In this document: one piece after another, positions 1-6,534 of the stretch | Layout: the number at the start of each line of letters is the position of its first letter | How positions within the stretch are numbered: the first letter of the stretch is position 1 | Assembly: GCA_019634575.1 (NCBI GenBank) | Contig: JAHCAY010000001.1 | Span: 496,001 to 560,000 of the forward strand | Origin: Candidatus Didemnitutus sp. | GTDB taxonomy: Bacteria; Verrucomicrobiota; Verrucomicrobiia; Opitutales; Opitutaceae | Length of the DNA: 64,000 nt | Direction: 5' to 3' | The notes under the pieces: generated by a model | What the model saw: the letters and a program-made list of their open reading frames with translations, nothing else | What the model was told of the DNA's origin: nothing | Database searches by the model: none | Position numbers and translations under genes: made by a program

Positions 1-657
1 GGCGAGATGGCCCGCTACACGCAGGACATGCTCCCGCGCCCCGCCAGCGCATTCGCCCCGCTCGCAGAGCGCCCGCTGAAGAGCGTCGACCGCATCGAAC
101 TCTGGAACAGCTTCAACGTCGTCCTTCGCCGCCTCGCCGAGAAACTCGTCGTCGGCGAAATTCACGCCGAGCAGGTCACCGTCGCCGACCAGATGGAATA
201 CATCCTCGAGCGCGTGAAGACGCAGAAGGAGTTCACGTTCTCGAGCCTGTTCACGACCAAGATCCCATTGCGCACGCTCGTCGCGACTTTCCTCGCGATG
301 CTGGAACTCACCCGCCTCAGCAAACTCCGGCTGCGTCAGGACGAGGCGTTCGCAGACATTGTTTGCACGGTAGTCGAGAACGCACCTGCTGATGCCCCGT
401 CCGTCGCCGACGCGACGACTGAGACCGCTCAAGCCGACGCAACAGCCGAGACAGTTGCCGCCGACACTCAACCCGCGACCGCTGCCGCCGAAGTCGTGCC
501 AACGACGACTGAGCCCGCCGCCGAAGCCGCGCCGACGCCAGAATCGCCTGCTCCGGCTCCCACGCCTGTCATGGAGCAAAACGCACTTGAAACGCCCGAC
601 TCGGCGAACACCGTCACGCCCCAAGATGAAAAAAGCGCCCCGCCGCCGTCCGTCTAA
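1..657 (+). CDS. scpA: Segregation and condensation protein A, 3' part
   Basis: ScpA is the kleisin subunit of the SMC-ScpA-ScpB complex that compacts and segregates the chromosome. The frame is open from the first base, so the N-terminal half lies outside the window. The kleisin C-terminal winged-helix region is visible (FTTKIPLRTLVATFLAMLEL, then a conserved arginine and the segment LRQDEAFADI). After about residue 122 of the fragment comes a long Ala/Thr/Pro/Glu-rich low-complexity tail of about 90 residues that is not part of the usual ScpA fold. The next gene starts inside this tail. Its partner scpB is about 62 kb away, near the other end of the window. Confidence 0.85.
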   Translation, partial: GEMARYTQDMLPRPASAFAPLAERPLKSVDRIELWNSFNVVLRRLAEKLVVGEIHAEQVTVADQMEYILERVKTQKEFTFSSLFTTKIPLRTLVATFLAMLELTRLSKLRLRQDEAFADIVCTVVENAPADAPSVADATTETAQADATAETVAADTQPATAAAEVVPTTTEPAAEAAPTPESPAPAPTPVMEQNALETPDSANTVTPQDEKSAPPPSV

Positions 658-901
658 GTCGGCGAAGAAACCCAAGGCGAACGCGCACCTGCTCGGCCTC
701 GGACTCGACAACGACGACGGTCACAAACGCATCACGCAGGGCGAAAAATTCTCCCTGTTTGGCGGTTCCGAGGAGACGCACGGCCGTATGGCCGAGACCA
801 TGATCAAGACCTTCGAGGAGCTGAAACACCGCGGCAAACACCTCGAATCCGTCGAGCCCAAGGAGCTCGCCGAGATCATCCATAAATCCACGCCACGCTG
901 A
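626..901 (+). CDS. Small basic hypothetical protein overlapping scpA
   Basis: A 91-residue protein in another frame that overlaps the last 32 bases of scpA and ends 48 bases before trxA. The first 20 residues are strongly basic and lysine/arginine-rich. The rest is a mixed, probably helical region (GEKFSLFGGSEETHGRMAET, then KTFEELKHRGKHLESVEPKE). The non-basic half looks like a genuine protein rather than a GC-rich shadow, and the gene sits between two co-directional genes. I do not recognise the family. Possible roles such as nucleic acid binding are only suggested by the basic N-terminus. The start at 626 is the first ATG that excludes the low-complexity shadow of scpA. Confidence 0.6.
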   Translation: MKKAPRRRPSKSAKKPKANAHLLGLGLDNDDGHKRITQGEKFSLFGGSEETHGRMAETMIKTFEELKHRGKHLESVEPKELAEIIHKSTPR

Positions 902-949
902 GACGCGCTGTTGTCTTTTTTCCGAACCGCACTTCACTTCCCTCCCAAC

Positions 950-1273
950 ATGGCCGCGAATATCCTCAATCTCGATACTAACTCGTTCAAACCCGCCGTC
1001 TCCGGCGCCACGCCCGTCCTCGTCGACTTTTGGGCTCCCTGGTGCGGCCCCTGCAAGGCCATCGCGCCGATCCTCGAAGACCTCTCGACCGAGCTGGCCG
1101 GCAAACTCCAGATCGCGAAGGTCAACGTCGACGATAATGGCGACCTCGCCGCGCAATACGGCGTCCGTGCCATCCCCACGCTGCTCCTCTTCAAGAACGG
1201 CGCCGTCGCCGAGCAGTTCGTCGGCATGATGGACAAAGGCACCCTCAAGGCGAAACTCGCCGGCAAGATCTGA
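950..1273 (+). CDS. trxA: Thioredoxin
   Basis: A 107-residue cytoplasmic dithiol-disulfide oxidoreductase that reduces protein disulfides. The active site WCGPCK has Cys32 and Cys35, the same spacing from the N-terminus as in E. coli thioredoxin. The cis-proline region (RAIPTLLLFKNG) and the final glycine-rich helix are present, so the protein is full length. The ATG at 950 gives the standard length; a longer frame from 911 adds 13 residues that do not belong to the family. A strong terminator follows 26 bases after the stop. Confidence 0.95.
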   Translation: MAANILNLDTNSFKPAVSGATPVLVDFWAPWCGPCKAIAPILEDLSTELAGKLQIAKVNVDDNGDLAAQYGVRAIPTLLLFKNGAVAEQFVGMMDKGTLKAKLAGKI

Positions 1274-1298
1274 GCATAGCCGCTCGTTCCCTTTCTCG

Positions 1299-1325
1299 AG
1301 CCGGAGCATTTGCTCCGGCTTTTTT
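1299..1325 (+). terminator. Rho-independent terminator after trxA
   Basis: Perfect inverted repeat AGCCGGAGCA / TGCTCCGGCT with a very short loop, followed directly by a run of six T. It ends the scpA-trxA transcript and also lies beyond the 3' end of the convergent minus-strand gene at 1348. Confidence 0.9.
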
Positions 1326-1347
1326 GCGCCCCGCTCCGGCGACCGCG

Positions 1348-2766
1348 TCAGAATCGTTTCAGCTCGAACACCAACGCGTCCGACGGTGGCGTCCCCTCAG
1401 CGAGGACGTCCACGTGCACCTTCGTCCCCTTGGGCAAGCCCGCTGAAAACCGATCGTCGAGCGCGGCATTGAACATCCGCATCGCGGCCGCCGGCGTCTG
1501 CGCGACACGCGCGTCGAACCGCGCCTCGGGAATGCCGTTGCTGATCACGTCGCCCGGCGGCAGACGCAGCTGAACCTTCACGTCGCCCGCGATCTTCGTG
1601 CGCAGCACCGCGCCATTCAGCGAATCCCACTCCTGAGCCAGCGGCGTGACGAGCAGGGAGGACACCTGCGCGCCGGCCGACAACACTCCGACAGCGACCA
1701 AGCCGCCCAACGCCGCGAAGTGCCACACCGGCTTCTTGCCCGTTTGCTCGCCGCTGCCGCGCACCGCGGCCACCAAACCCACCACGACGATGCCACCGAG
1801 CGGCCACAGCGAGCGATACCCGCCGTGCCAGTTCGGCGAAAACACCGCGACCGCGCTGAACAGCACCATCGCCATGCCCAACGCCAGCAACCAACCGAGT
1901 CGCGCGCGCGGCTCGGTCCGGCTTTCGCGCCGCGCGAGAGCGATCAAGCCCACGATGACGATCGCGCCGATCGCGGCCGCCAACACGCGCGCCGAGCCGT
2001 GTTCGCCGACGAGGAAAACGCCCCAACCCGCCGGCAGGGCGAAAGTGAGCAACGACTCCAGCCGACCGACGATCTCCGTGCGATCGACGATGCCGGCTCC
2101 GTCCATCAGCCACCGTTCCAGCAGGCCGGATGCAATCAGGCCCGCCGCCATGATGGCCGAATGGGTCGCGAACCAGCCCTTCAATTCGCCCGCCAGACGC
2201 AGCGGCCGCGCCAGCGTGAGCGCAGCGAGCGGCACCAGCCCCATGGTCGCATTCGGGAAGTAGCACATCGCCGCGCCGAAATAGAGCAGCGCACCGCCCA
2301 GCAGGCCAACGAACCGCCGTTGCCCGCCCACTTCCAATTCGCTCTCCGTCGCCGCAAACGCCGCCAACGACAGCAGCGCCGACAATGCGGCAGGCCACGC
2401 CGCCGCCCAGGTGACGTAGAGCTGAGCCGCGGGCAGCAGCATCACGCTCGCCGCCAACGCGGTCGCGTCGATCTCCGACCAGCCACCGCGTTCGCAAACC
2501 TGCCAGATCGCGACGCCGCACAGCAACACGAGCAGGAACGAAAGTCCGCGCAGCGCCGCCAGCAGCGGCACCGAGTCGATCGAGTGAAACGCGAGGTCTT
2601 GAAGCGCGCCATGCAGGATGCCCTTCTGCGCGCCGTCGGCCGCGAGCACTTCGGGCGCGCTCAGGCGAAGAAAATCCTCGGGCGATCCGAACTCATGCGT
2701 GAACACCGGCCAATACGCGAGGAGAGGCAGGACGAGCAACGCGAGATAGCACAGGCGGGTGCGCAT
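1348..2766 (-). CDS. Polytopic membrane protein of unknown function
   Basis: 472 residues with an N-terminal hydrophobic segment (LCYLALLVLPLLAYWPVF) and about ten further hydrophobic stretches reaching residue 360. These are followed by a soluble, probably periplasmic C-terminal domain of about 110 residues containing KVQLRLPPGDVISNGIPEAR. The layout resembles membrane glycosyltransferase-like or O-antigen-type proteins, but I see no diagnostic acidic motif in the first loop, so I give no enzyme name. It begins 3 bases downstream of the stop of the B-family polymerase gene and is probably cotranscribed with it. Confidence 0.7.
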   Translation of the reverse strand: MRTRLCYLALLVLPLLAYWPVFTHEFGSPEDFLRLSAPEVLAADGAQKGILHGALQDLAFHSIDSVPLLAALRGLSFLLVLLCGVAIWQVCERGGWSEIDATALAASVMLLPAAQLYVTWAAAWPAALSALLSLAAFAATESELEVGGQRRFVGLLGGALLYFGAAMCYFPNATMGLVPLAALTLARPLRLAGELKGWFATHSAIMAAGLIASGLLERWLMDGAGIVDRTEIVGRLESLLTFALPAGWGVFLVGEHGSARVLAAAIGAIVIVGLIALARRESRTEPRARLGWLLALGMAMVLFSAVAVFSPNWHGGYRSLWPLGGIVVVGLVAAVRGSGEQTGKKPVWHFAALGGLVAVGVLSAGAQVSSLLVTPLAQEWDSLNGAVLRTKIAGDVKVQLRLPPGDVISNGIPEARFDARVAQTPAAAMRMFNAALDDRFSAGLPKGTKVHVDVLAEGTPPSDALVFELKRF

Positions 2767-2769
2767 GGA

Positions 2770-4941
2770 TTACAGCAGGAATTCCTGCTGGTCGACTTTG
2801 GGTCGGAGACCCACGAAGCGTCCATAGCGTTCCGCCCAATCGTCGATTTTTTCCAAGTAATAGACAGGATCGTAGGGTGCCGCCTGTGCGTCGTAGAGGG
2901 CAACCGGCCGCGCCCGCTGCCAGTCCGCGGTCTGCCCTTTTTGCTTCGCGCCGATGTAGTAGGTCACACGCTCGCCCATGCGCGGCCGCGGCGTCATCTG
3001 CAACGCCGCCTCCGCCGCCGCGCGTCGCGGTTTGCCGCCGCCCGCGACCCATTGCTGATACGCGTCGGGATTTTGGCTCAGCGACTCGGATTTCGCCAGT
3101 TCGGCCACCGGCAACTCGCGCGCCGCGATCTTCGCGCGATAGTCCTCGAGCGTCTTCGCCGGCGACTGGTCGGTGACGCCGAGCACGAAGGCGATGAACT
3201 CGTCGCTCAGCCGCTTCAGGTAAGGCTCGATCCCGCGCGAACGCAGTGCGGAGCCGCGCAAGGTCACTTCGCCGTCAGCCGCGAGCGCGTAGTTCTTGGC
3301 CTTGTAGCAGAACATCGCGTCGTAACGGCCGTCGAATTCCAGTTCGATGCCGGGCGGCAACACGCCGGCGACCGCGGCCAGCAGGGTTTCGGGCTCCGCG
3401 AAGTATTGCTCCGACGAGAGGTAAATGCCGTCCGTATCGGCTTCGAGGATCGTGCAGCCGTGCTGCTGGAATTCTTCGATCAGTTTCTGGAGCAACTCGC
3501 GTCCGCGTCGCGTGACTTCGGCGGCTAGGTCGCCGTCGCCGAACCGCGCGCCGGAGAAGCCAAGGTAGCCGTAGAACGAGTTGATGAGGATCTTGAAGTT
3601 CGCCTGGCGCGCCTGCGCCTCGTCGCGCTCGGCGGCCGTCGGTGCGGACTTGGCGAGCTGCTTGTATTTCAGACGGTATTCGCGCAGCTGCCTGAGCAGC
3701 GGGATAAATACGCCGAGCGAGTCGTTCTTCGGATTGCGCCCGATGTGCAGCAGCAAACTCGGGTAAAGCGACGCCACGTCGAAGTGCAGCACGTGCTTGA
3801 ACACGCCTTCCTGAAAACTGCGCGTGAAACCGCCCTCGAACGACGCCCAATCCTGCGGCGCCGGACACGACGCGCGGGCGTGGTAGTATTCCTCGAGGAA
3901 GAGCAGATCGACCTTGCCCGCGGTGCCGCGCAGCGCCGCATCCTGGAGCAGCAACGGGAATGTCCGCGTTTGCTCGAAATACGTCGGCAGCAACACGTCG
4001 GCCACGCCCCGCGTCTCGCGCAGGTCGTCGGCGAGATACGCAAGAAACCTCGCGCGGTCGCGGCGGAATTCGTCCTGGATGCCGGAGCCGTCGATGTAGG
4101 TGCGGCCCGCGCCCGACTCGGGTGTCACGCCGAAGTAGACCGCCGCCTCCTTGAGACCGTAGGAGGTCATCTCCCGCGTTGTGATGTCGTAGAGCTGCAC
4201 GAGCAGATAGGTGTCGATCACCGCGCGACCCGGGATGTCGCAGCGCGGGAAATCTACCCAGCGCTCGGCGACCTTCAGGCGGCTGTTGCGGAATTCGGCG
4301 TTCAGTCCGAAGCGGCCCCACGCACACGGAATCTTGTAGCGACGGCAACGCTGACGCAGATAATCGAGGTCGAACTTGAACAGGTTGTGCCCCTCGATGA
4401 CATCCGGGTCCATCTCGCGCAACGCGTCGTTGAAGCGGATGAGCAGGCGCTTTTCGCCGTCCGGCGTCTCGTCTTCCAACTGCAACAACTCGCGCCGCTC
4501 CCCGCATTGCAGGCCGATCGCGAGGATGCGGTCGCCGGCGCGCCGCGCATCGGAAAAACCGCCCGGCTCCTCGGACGCCGTCTCGATGTCGAGCTGGCAA
4601 CGGCGCAGCTCCGAGAAGTGCATCTCGGCGTAGAGCCGCGCGCGCTGCTGGAGCAGCCACTGGCTCTCGTAGGGCTTGAGCACGTCGATCGGCGCGCCTT
4701 CGCGCGTGGCCCGGAAGAAATCGTCGAAGCGCGCGAGTTCGTCCGCGTGCGCGAGCCAAGTGAACGCCCCTTCGCCGCGCAGGCGCTCGAAAGAGATATC
4801 GGGAATCGTCGCGCTCTCCGCGACCCACGCGAACGGCCGAAACGCCGCCACACGCTCTGTGCGGCCGCCATCGGGCGTGGAGACCGACACGTGGGCCTTA
4901 CCCGCGTCGTCGATCCACAGGCCGCACAGCGTTTCGGGCAT
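2770..4941 (-). CDS. B-family DNA polymerase with proofreading exonuclease
   Basis: 723-residue replicative-fold polymerase. Exonuclease motifs are intact: Exo I DIE at 118-120, Exo II NLFKFD at 186-191, Exo III YLADD at 302-306. Polymerase motifs are also intact: motif A DVASLYPS starting at Asp388, motif B K-ILI-NSFYG at 450-458, motif C ADTDG with Asp502 and Asp504. A uracil-pocket type N-terminal domain precedes them. It is somewhat shorter than E. coli Pol II (783). The family extends DNA 5'-3' and edits 3'-5'. Bacterial members usually act in repair or lesion bypass rather than as the main replicase. No polymerase accessory gene is next to it; the neighbours are two membrane proteins. 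Every catalytic acid I can check is present. Confidence 0.92.
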   Translation of the reverse strand: MPETLCGLWIDDAGKAHVSVSTPDGGRTERVAAFRPFAWVAESATIPDISFERLRGEGAFTWLAHADELARFDDFFRATREGAPIDVLKPYESQWLLQQRARLYAEMHFSELRRCQLDIETASEEPGGFSDARRAGDRILAIGLQCGERRELLQLEDETPDGEKRLLIRFNDALREMDPDVIEGHNLFKFDLDYLRQRCRRYKIPCAWGRFGLNAEFRNSRLKVAERWVDFPRCDIPGRAVIDTYLLVQLYDITTREMTSYGLKEAAVYFGVTPESGAGRTYIDGSGIQDEFRRDRARFLAYLADDLRETRGVADVLLPTYFEQTRTFPLLLQDAALRGTAGKVDLLFLEEYYHARASCPAPQDWASFEGGFTRSFQEGVFKHVLHFDVASLYPSLLLHIGRNPKNDSLGVFIPLLRQLREYRLKYKQLAKSAPTAAERDEAQARQANFKILINSFYGYLGFSGARFGDGDLAAEVTRRGRELLQKLIEEFQQHGCTILEADTDGIYLSSEQYFAEPETLLAAVAGVLPPGIELEFDGRYDAMFCYKAKNYALAADGEVTLRGSALRSRGIEPYLKRLSDEFIAFVLGVTDQSPAKTLEDYRAKIAARELPVAELAKSESLSQNPDAYQQWVAGGGKPRRAAAEAALQMTPRPRMGERVTYYIGAKQKGQTADWQRARPVALYDAQAAPYDPVYYLEKIDDWAERYGRFVGLRPKVDQQEFLL

Positions 4942-4954
4942 CAGTGCCTCCGGC

Positions 4955-5305
4955 TTAGAACGGCCGGAAATACACCATCACGAACGCCGTCGCCACGAGC
5001 ACGAGTGCGATCGTGCTCAGCACGCTGCGCAAGTGTGGACGGCGATAGGCGATGCCGGAAAGGGCCGCCAAGCCGAGCCAGCAGACGAGCTTCACCCAGA
5101 CCCATCCGGTGCTCATGAGCGGAATCTTGTTCAGCGACAGCATCGCAAAGCCGCTGACGAGCATCAGCAGCGCGGCGATGCCCGTGATCATCATGGTGCG
5201 CTTGCGGTTTTCCGGCGCCGGATTGGCAAACGCCATGAACGTGTGCGCGCTGAGCACCGCCAGCGAGAGCAGGTGCAGGACTTGGTAATAAGGCAGTCTT
5301 TCCAT
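4955..5305 (-). CDS. Small four-helix membrane protein
   Basis: 116 residues with four hydrophobic segments (about 8-27, 38-57, 66-85 and 92-113) linked by short polar loops. The general shape resembles SirB/YozB-type small integral membrane proteins, but no diagnostic residue lets me assign it. It starts only 24 bases after the 3' end of the 6S RNA and ends 13 bases before the B-family polymerase gene, so it may be read together with either. No good Shine-Dalgarno sequence is visible. Confidence 0.7.
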   Translation of the reverse strand: MERLPYYQVLHLLSLAVLSAHTFMAFANPAPENRKRTMMITGIAALLMLVSGFAMLSLNKIPLMSTGWVWVKLVCWLGLAALSGIAYRRPHLRSVLSTIALVLVATAFVMVYFRPF

Positions 5306-5328
5306 GTGTGCGTGGGAGAAAATGAAAT

Positions 5329-5509
5329 GACACTCCGCCTGTGCCGTATGCCTACTGTGGCTCCAAAACCTTCTAGGTTAAGGTGGGCGCCACCTGGCAC
5401 GTTTCTGCCTTCCGGTTTACGGCCTGGCATCGGCGTGCCGCTTGGCGGCTCCCAAATGGTATCAAAGGCAAAGAGCGAATTCGAGGCACCTCGAACACTG
5501 CAGAGTGTC
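5329..5509 (-). ncRNA. ssrS: 6S RNA
   Basis: A 181-base RNA predicted by hand folding. The ends form a closing stem: GACACTCTGC at 5500-5509 pairs with GCGGAGTGTC at 5329-5338 over ten pairs, one of them G-U. A second pairing, GTGCC/GGCAC, follows. An open bubble with a small hairpin on its 3' side (CACCTT/AAGGTT) leads to a long terminal hairpin: GGGAGCCGCC (5444-5453) with GGTGGCGCCC (5385-5394), then GGCACG with CGTGCC. The open-complex-mimicking layout, the 3'-side hairpin and the length match E. coli 6S RNA (184 bases). 6S RNA binds the housekeeping RNA polymerase holoenzyme and modulates transcription. Here it lies between the acidic protein gene and a small membrane protein gene. Confidence 0.83.
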
Positions 5510-5516
5510 GCCCCGG

Positions 5517-5544
5517 ACCGTAGACCGCCAGGCTGCCCCGTCAA
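5517..5544 (-). promoter_or_regulatory. Promoter for 6S RNA
   Basis: On the minus strand, TTGACG (-35, 5539-5544) and TACGGT (-10, 5517-5522) are separated by 16 bases. The -10 box ends 7 bases before position 5509, which is exactly the first paired base of the 6S closing stem. The agreement between a sigma-70-type promoter and the structure-defined 5' end supports both calls. Confidence 0.65.
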
Positions 5545-5666
5545 ACGCGAAGGTGGCGGAATTTCCCTCGGGAATTCCATGCCGTCATCTGCTGCGTTGC
5601 GGTGGGCACCGACATCCCACTGGCGCCAGATCGCAGATGGCTGGGCGACGCCGGCGTCACCCTCCC
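5545..5666 (-). other. Intergenic stretch upstream of the 6S promoter
   Basis: No gene seen. It contains an imperfect hairpin at 5558-5578 (GGAATTCCC / GGGAAATTCC on the minus strand) and a weaker CATCTGC / GCAGATG pairing. Neither is followed by a T tract, so they are not convincing terminators for the gene ending at 5667. Confidence 0.4.
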
Positions 5667-6119
5667 TTACTCCATGACCGTCGGGTCGAGGTGCTGCACG
5701 ATCACCTCCTGCAGCGTCGCGAGAAAAACATAGGCCGCGAACGCCCGGCGCAGCGGCTCGGCGAAGTCTTCGATGTCGAGCTCGCCCGCCTCCAAGTGCA
5801 CCTCCTCGATGTCCTTGAAGTAATTGGCGCGCAGCTTCAGCCGGATCGCGGCGCACGCGCGCAGGATCGGCTCGCTGTTCGTCGGATCGAGGGCGATCAC
5901 GCCGGTGGCGAAAAAGTCCGAGTCGAACAGTCCCAGCAACACCGCGAGATCGCTCGACTGGCCGGCGAGCAGTTCGCTGCTCCACGTGTCCGCGAACTCC
6001 GGATCCGGCACCTGCGGGTCGATCGCGAGCGTCGGCTCGAGTTGGTCGGCCGTCATCTTCATGACGTCGAGCAACGGCGCGACGGCGTCGAGGTTCAGTT
6101 TGACCTCAACCCGCTTCAT
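5667..6119 (-). CDS. Acidic protein overlapping clpS (possibly DUF2017-like)
   Basis: 150 residues, strongly acidic and mainly helical, without signal peptide or membrane segment. The start ATG lies inside clpS (14-base overlap), so the two are translationally coupled. In Actinobacteria a DUF2017 protein of unknown function follows clpS. This protein has the same position, size and acidic helical character, but I cannot verify homology by eye. Readable landmarks are LLGLFDSDFFATGVIALDPT and a C-terminal stretch AAYVFLATLQEVIVQHLDP. Confidence 0.65.
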   Translation of the reverse strand: MKRVEVKLNLDAVAPLLDVMKMTADQLEPTLAIDPQVPDPEFADTWSSELLAGQSSDLAVLLGLFDSDFFATGVIALDPTNSEPILRACAAIRLKLRANYFKDIEEVHLEAGELDIEDFAEPLRRAFAAYVFLATLQEVIVQHLDPTVME

Positions 6120-6402
6120 TGGCTTCGAGCACCGCGGACAGGTGCCACTGTTGCAGCGTGAAAACGTAGGCCTCCGCCGCCTCGCGATTGCCCGTCCAGA
6201 GAATCGAACGCCCTTGCTCGTGCACCTCGAGCATGTGCTTGCGCGCCTTCACCTCGTCGTAGCCGAACACCCGTTTGAACACCATGACGACATACGACAT
6301 GAGGTTCACGGGGTCGTTCAGCACGACGACGCGCCACGCATCCTGCAGACGCGTCTCGGCGTCCGTCGCTAGCGCAGGTGTCGTGTGAGTTTTGGTGGCC
6401 AC
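6106..6402 (-). CDS. clpS: ATP-dependent Clp protease adaptor ClpS
   Basis: 98-residue adaptor that recognises N-degron substrates and hands them to ClpAP/ClpCP. The core motif VVLNDPVNLMSYVVMVF carries Asn29-Asp30 of the N-degron pocket, and the VHEQG segment supplies His61. The NDPVNLMSYV version is like that of actinobacterial and cyanobacterial ClpS rather than E. coli (NDDYTPMEFV). The GTG at 6402 gives the usual length; a longer frame to 6495 adds residues unlike the family. It overlaps the downstream acidic-protein gene by 14 bases. No clpA or clpC is in the window. Confidence 0.9.
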   Translation of the reverse strand: MATKTHTTPALATDAETRLQDAWRVVVLNDPVNLMSYVVMVFKRVFGYDEVKARKHMLEVHEQGRSILWTGNREAAEAYVFTLQQWHLSAVLEANEAG

Positions 6403-6534
6403 GGGAACAGAAAAATCAGAAGCGGTTAGAATGCCAGCGCCGTAAAAGGCCCGACGCGGACTCCGTTCCGCGCCGGCACGAACTCGCGGAGGCAAGTCGC
6501 GAACGCAAAGTGACTCGCCGTCCGGCCCGCACGG

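Noticed and set aside
1720..3528. Long plus-strand open frame of about 600 codons
   Set aside because: Arg/Gln/His-rich shadow antisense to the membrane-protein and polymerase genes.
5329..5509. SRP (4.5S) RNA, because CCGGAAGG resembles the SRP tetraloop
   Set aside because: The asymmetric-loop bases around the tetraloop do not match SRP RNA, while the end stem, bubble and 3'-side hairpin all match 6S RNA.
5558..5578. Terminator hairpin between the acidic-protein gene and the 6S RNA
   Set aside because: The stem is bulged and no T tract follows.
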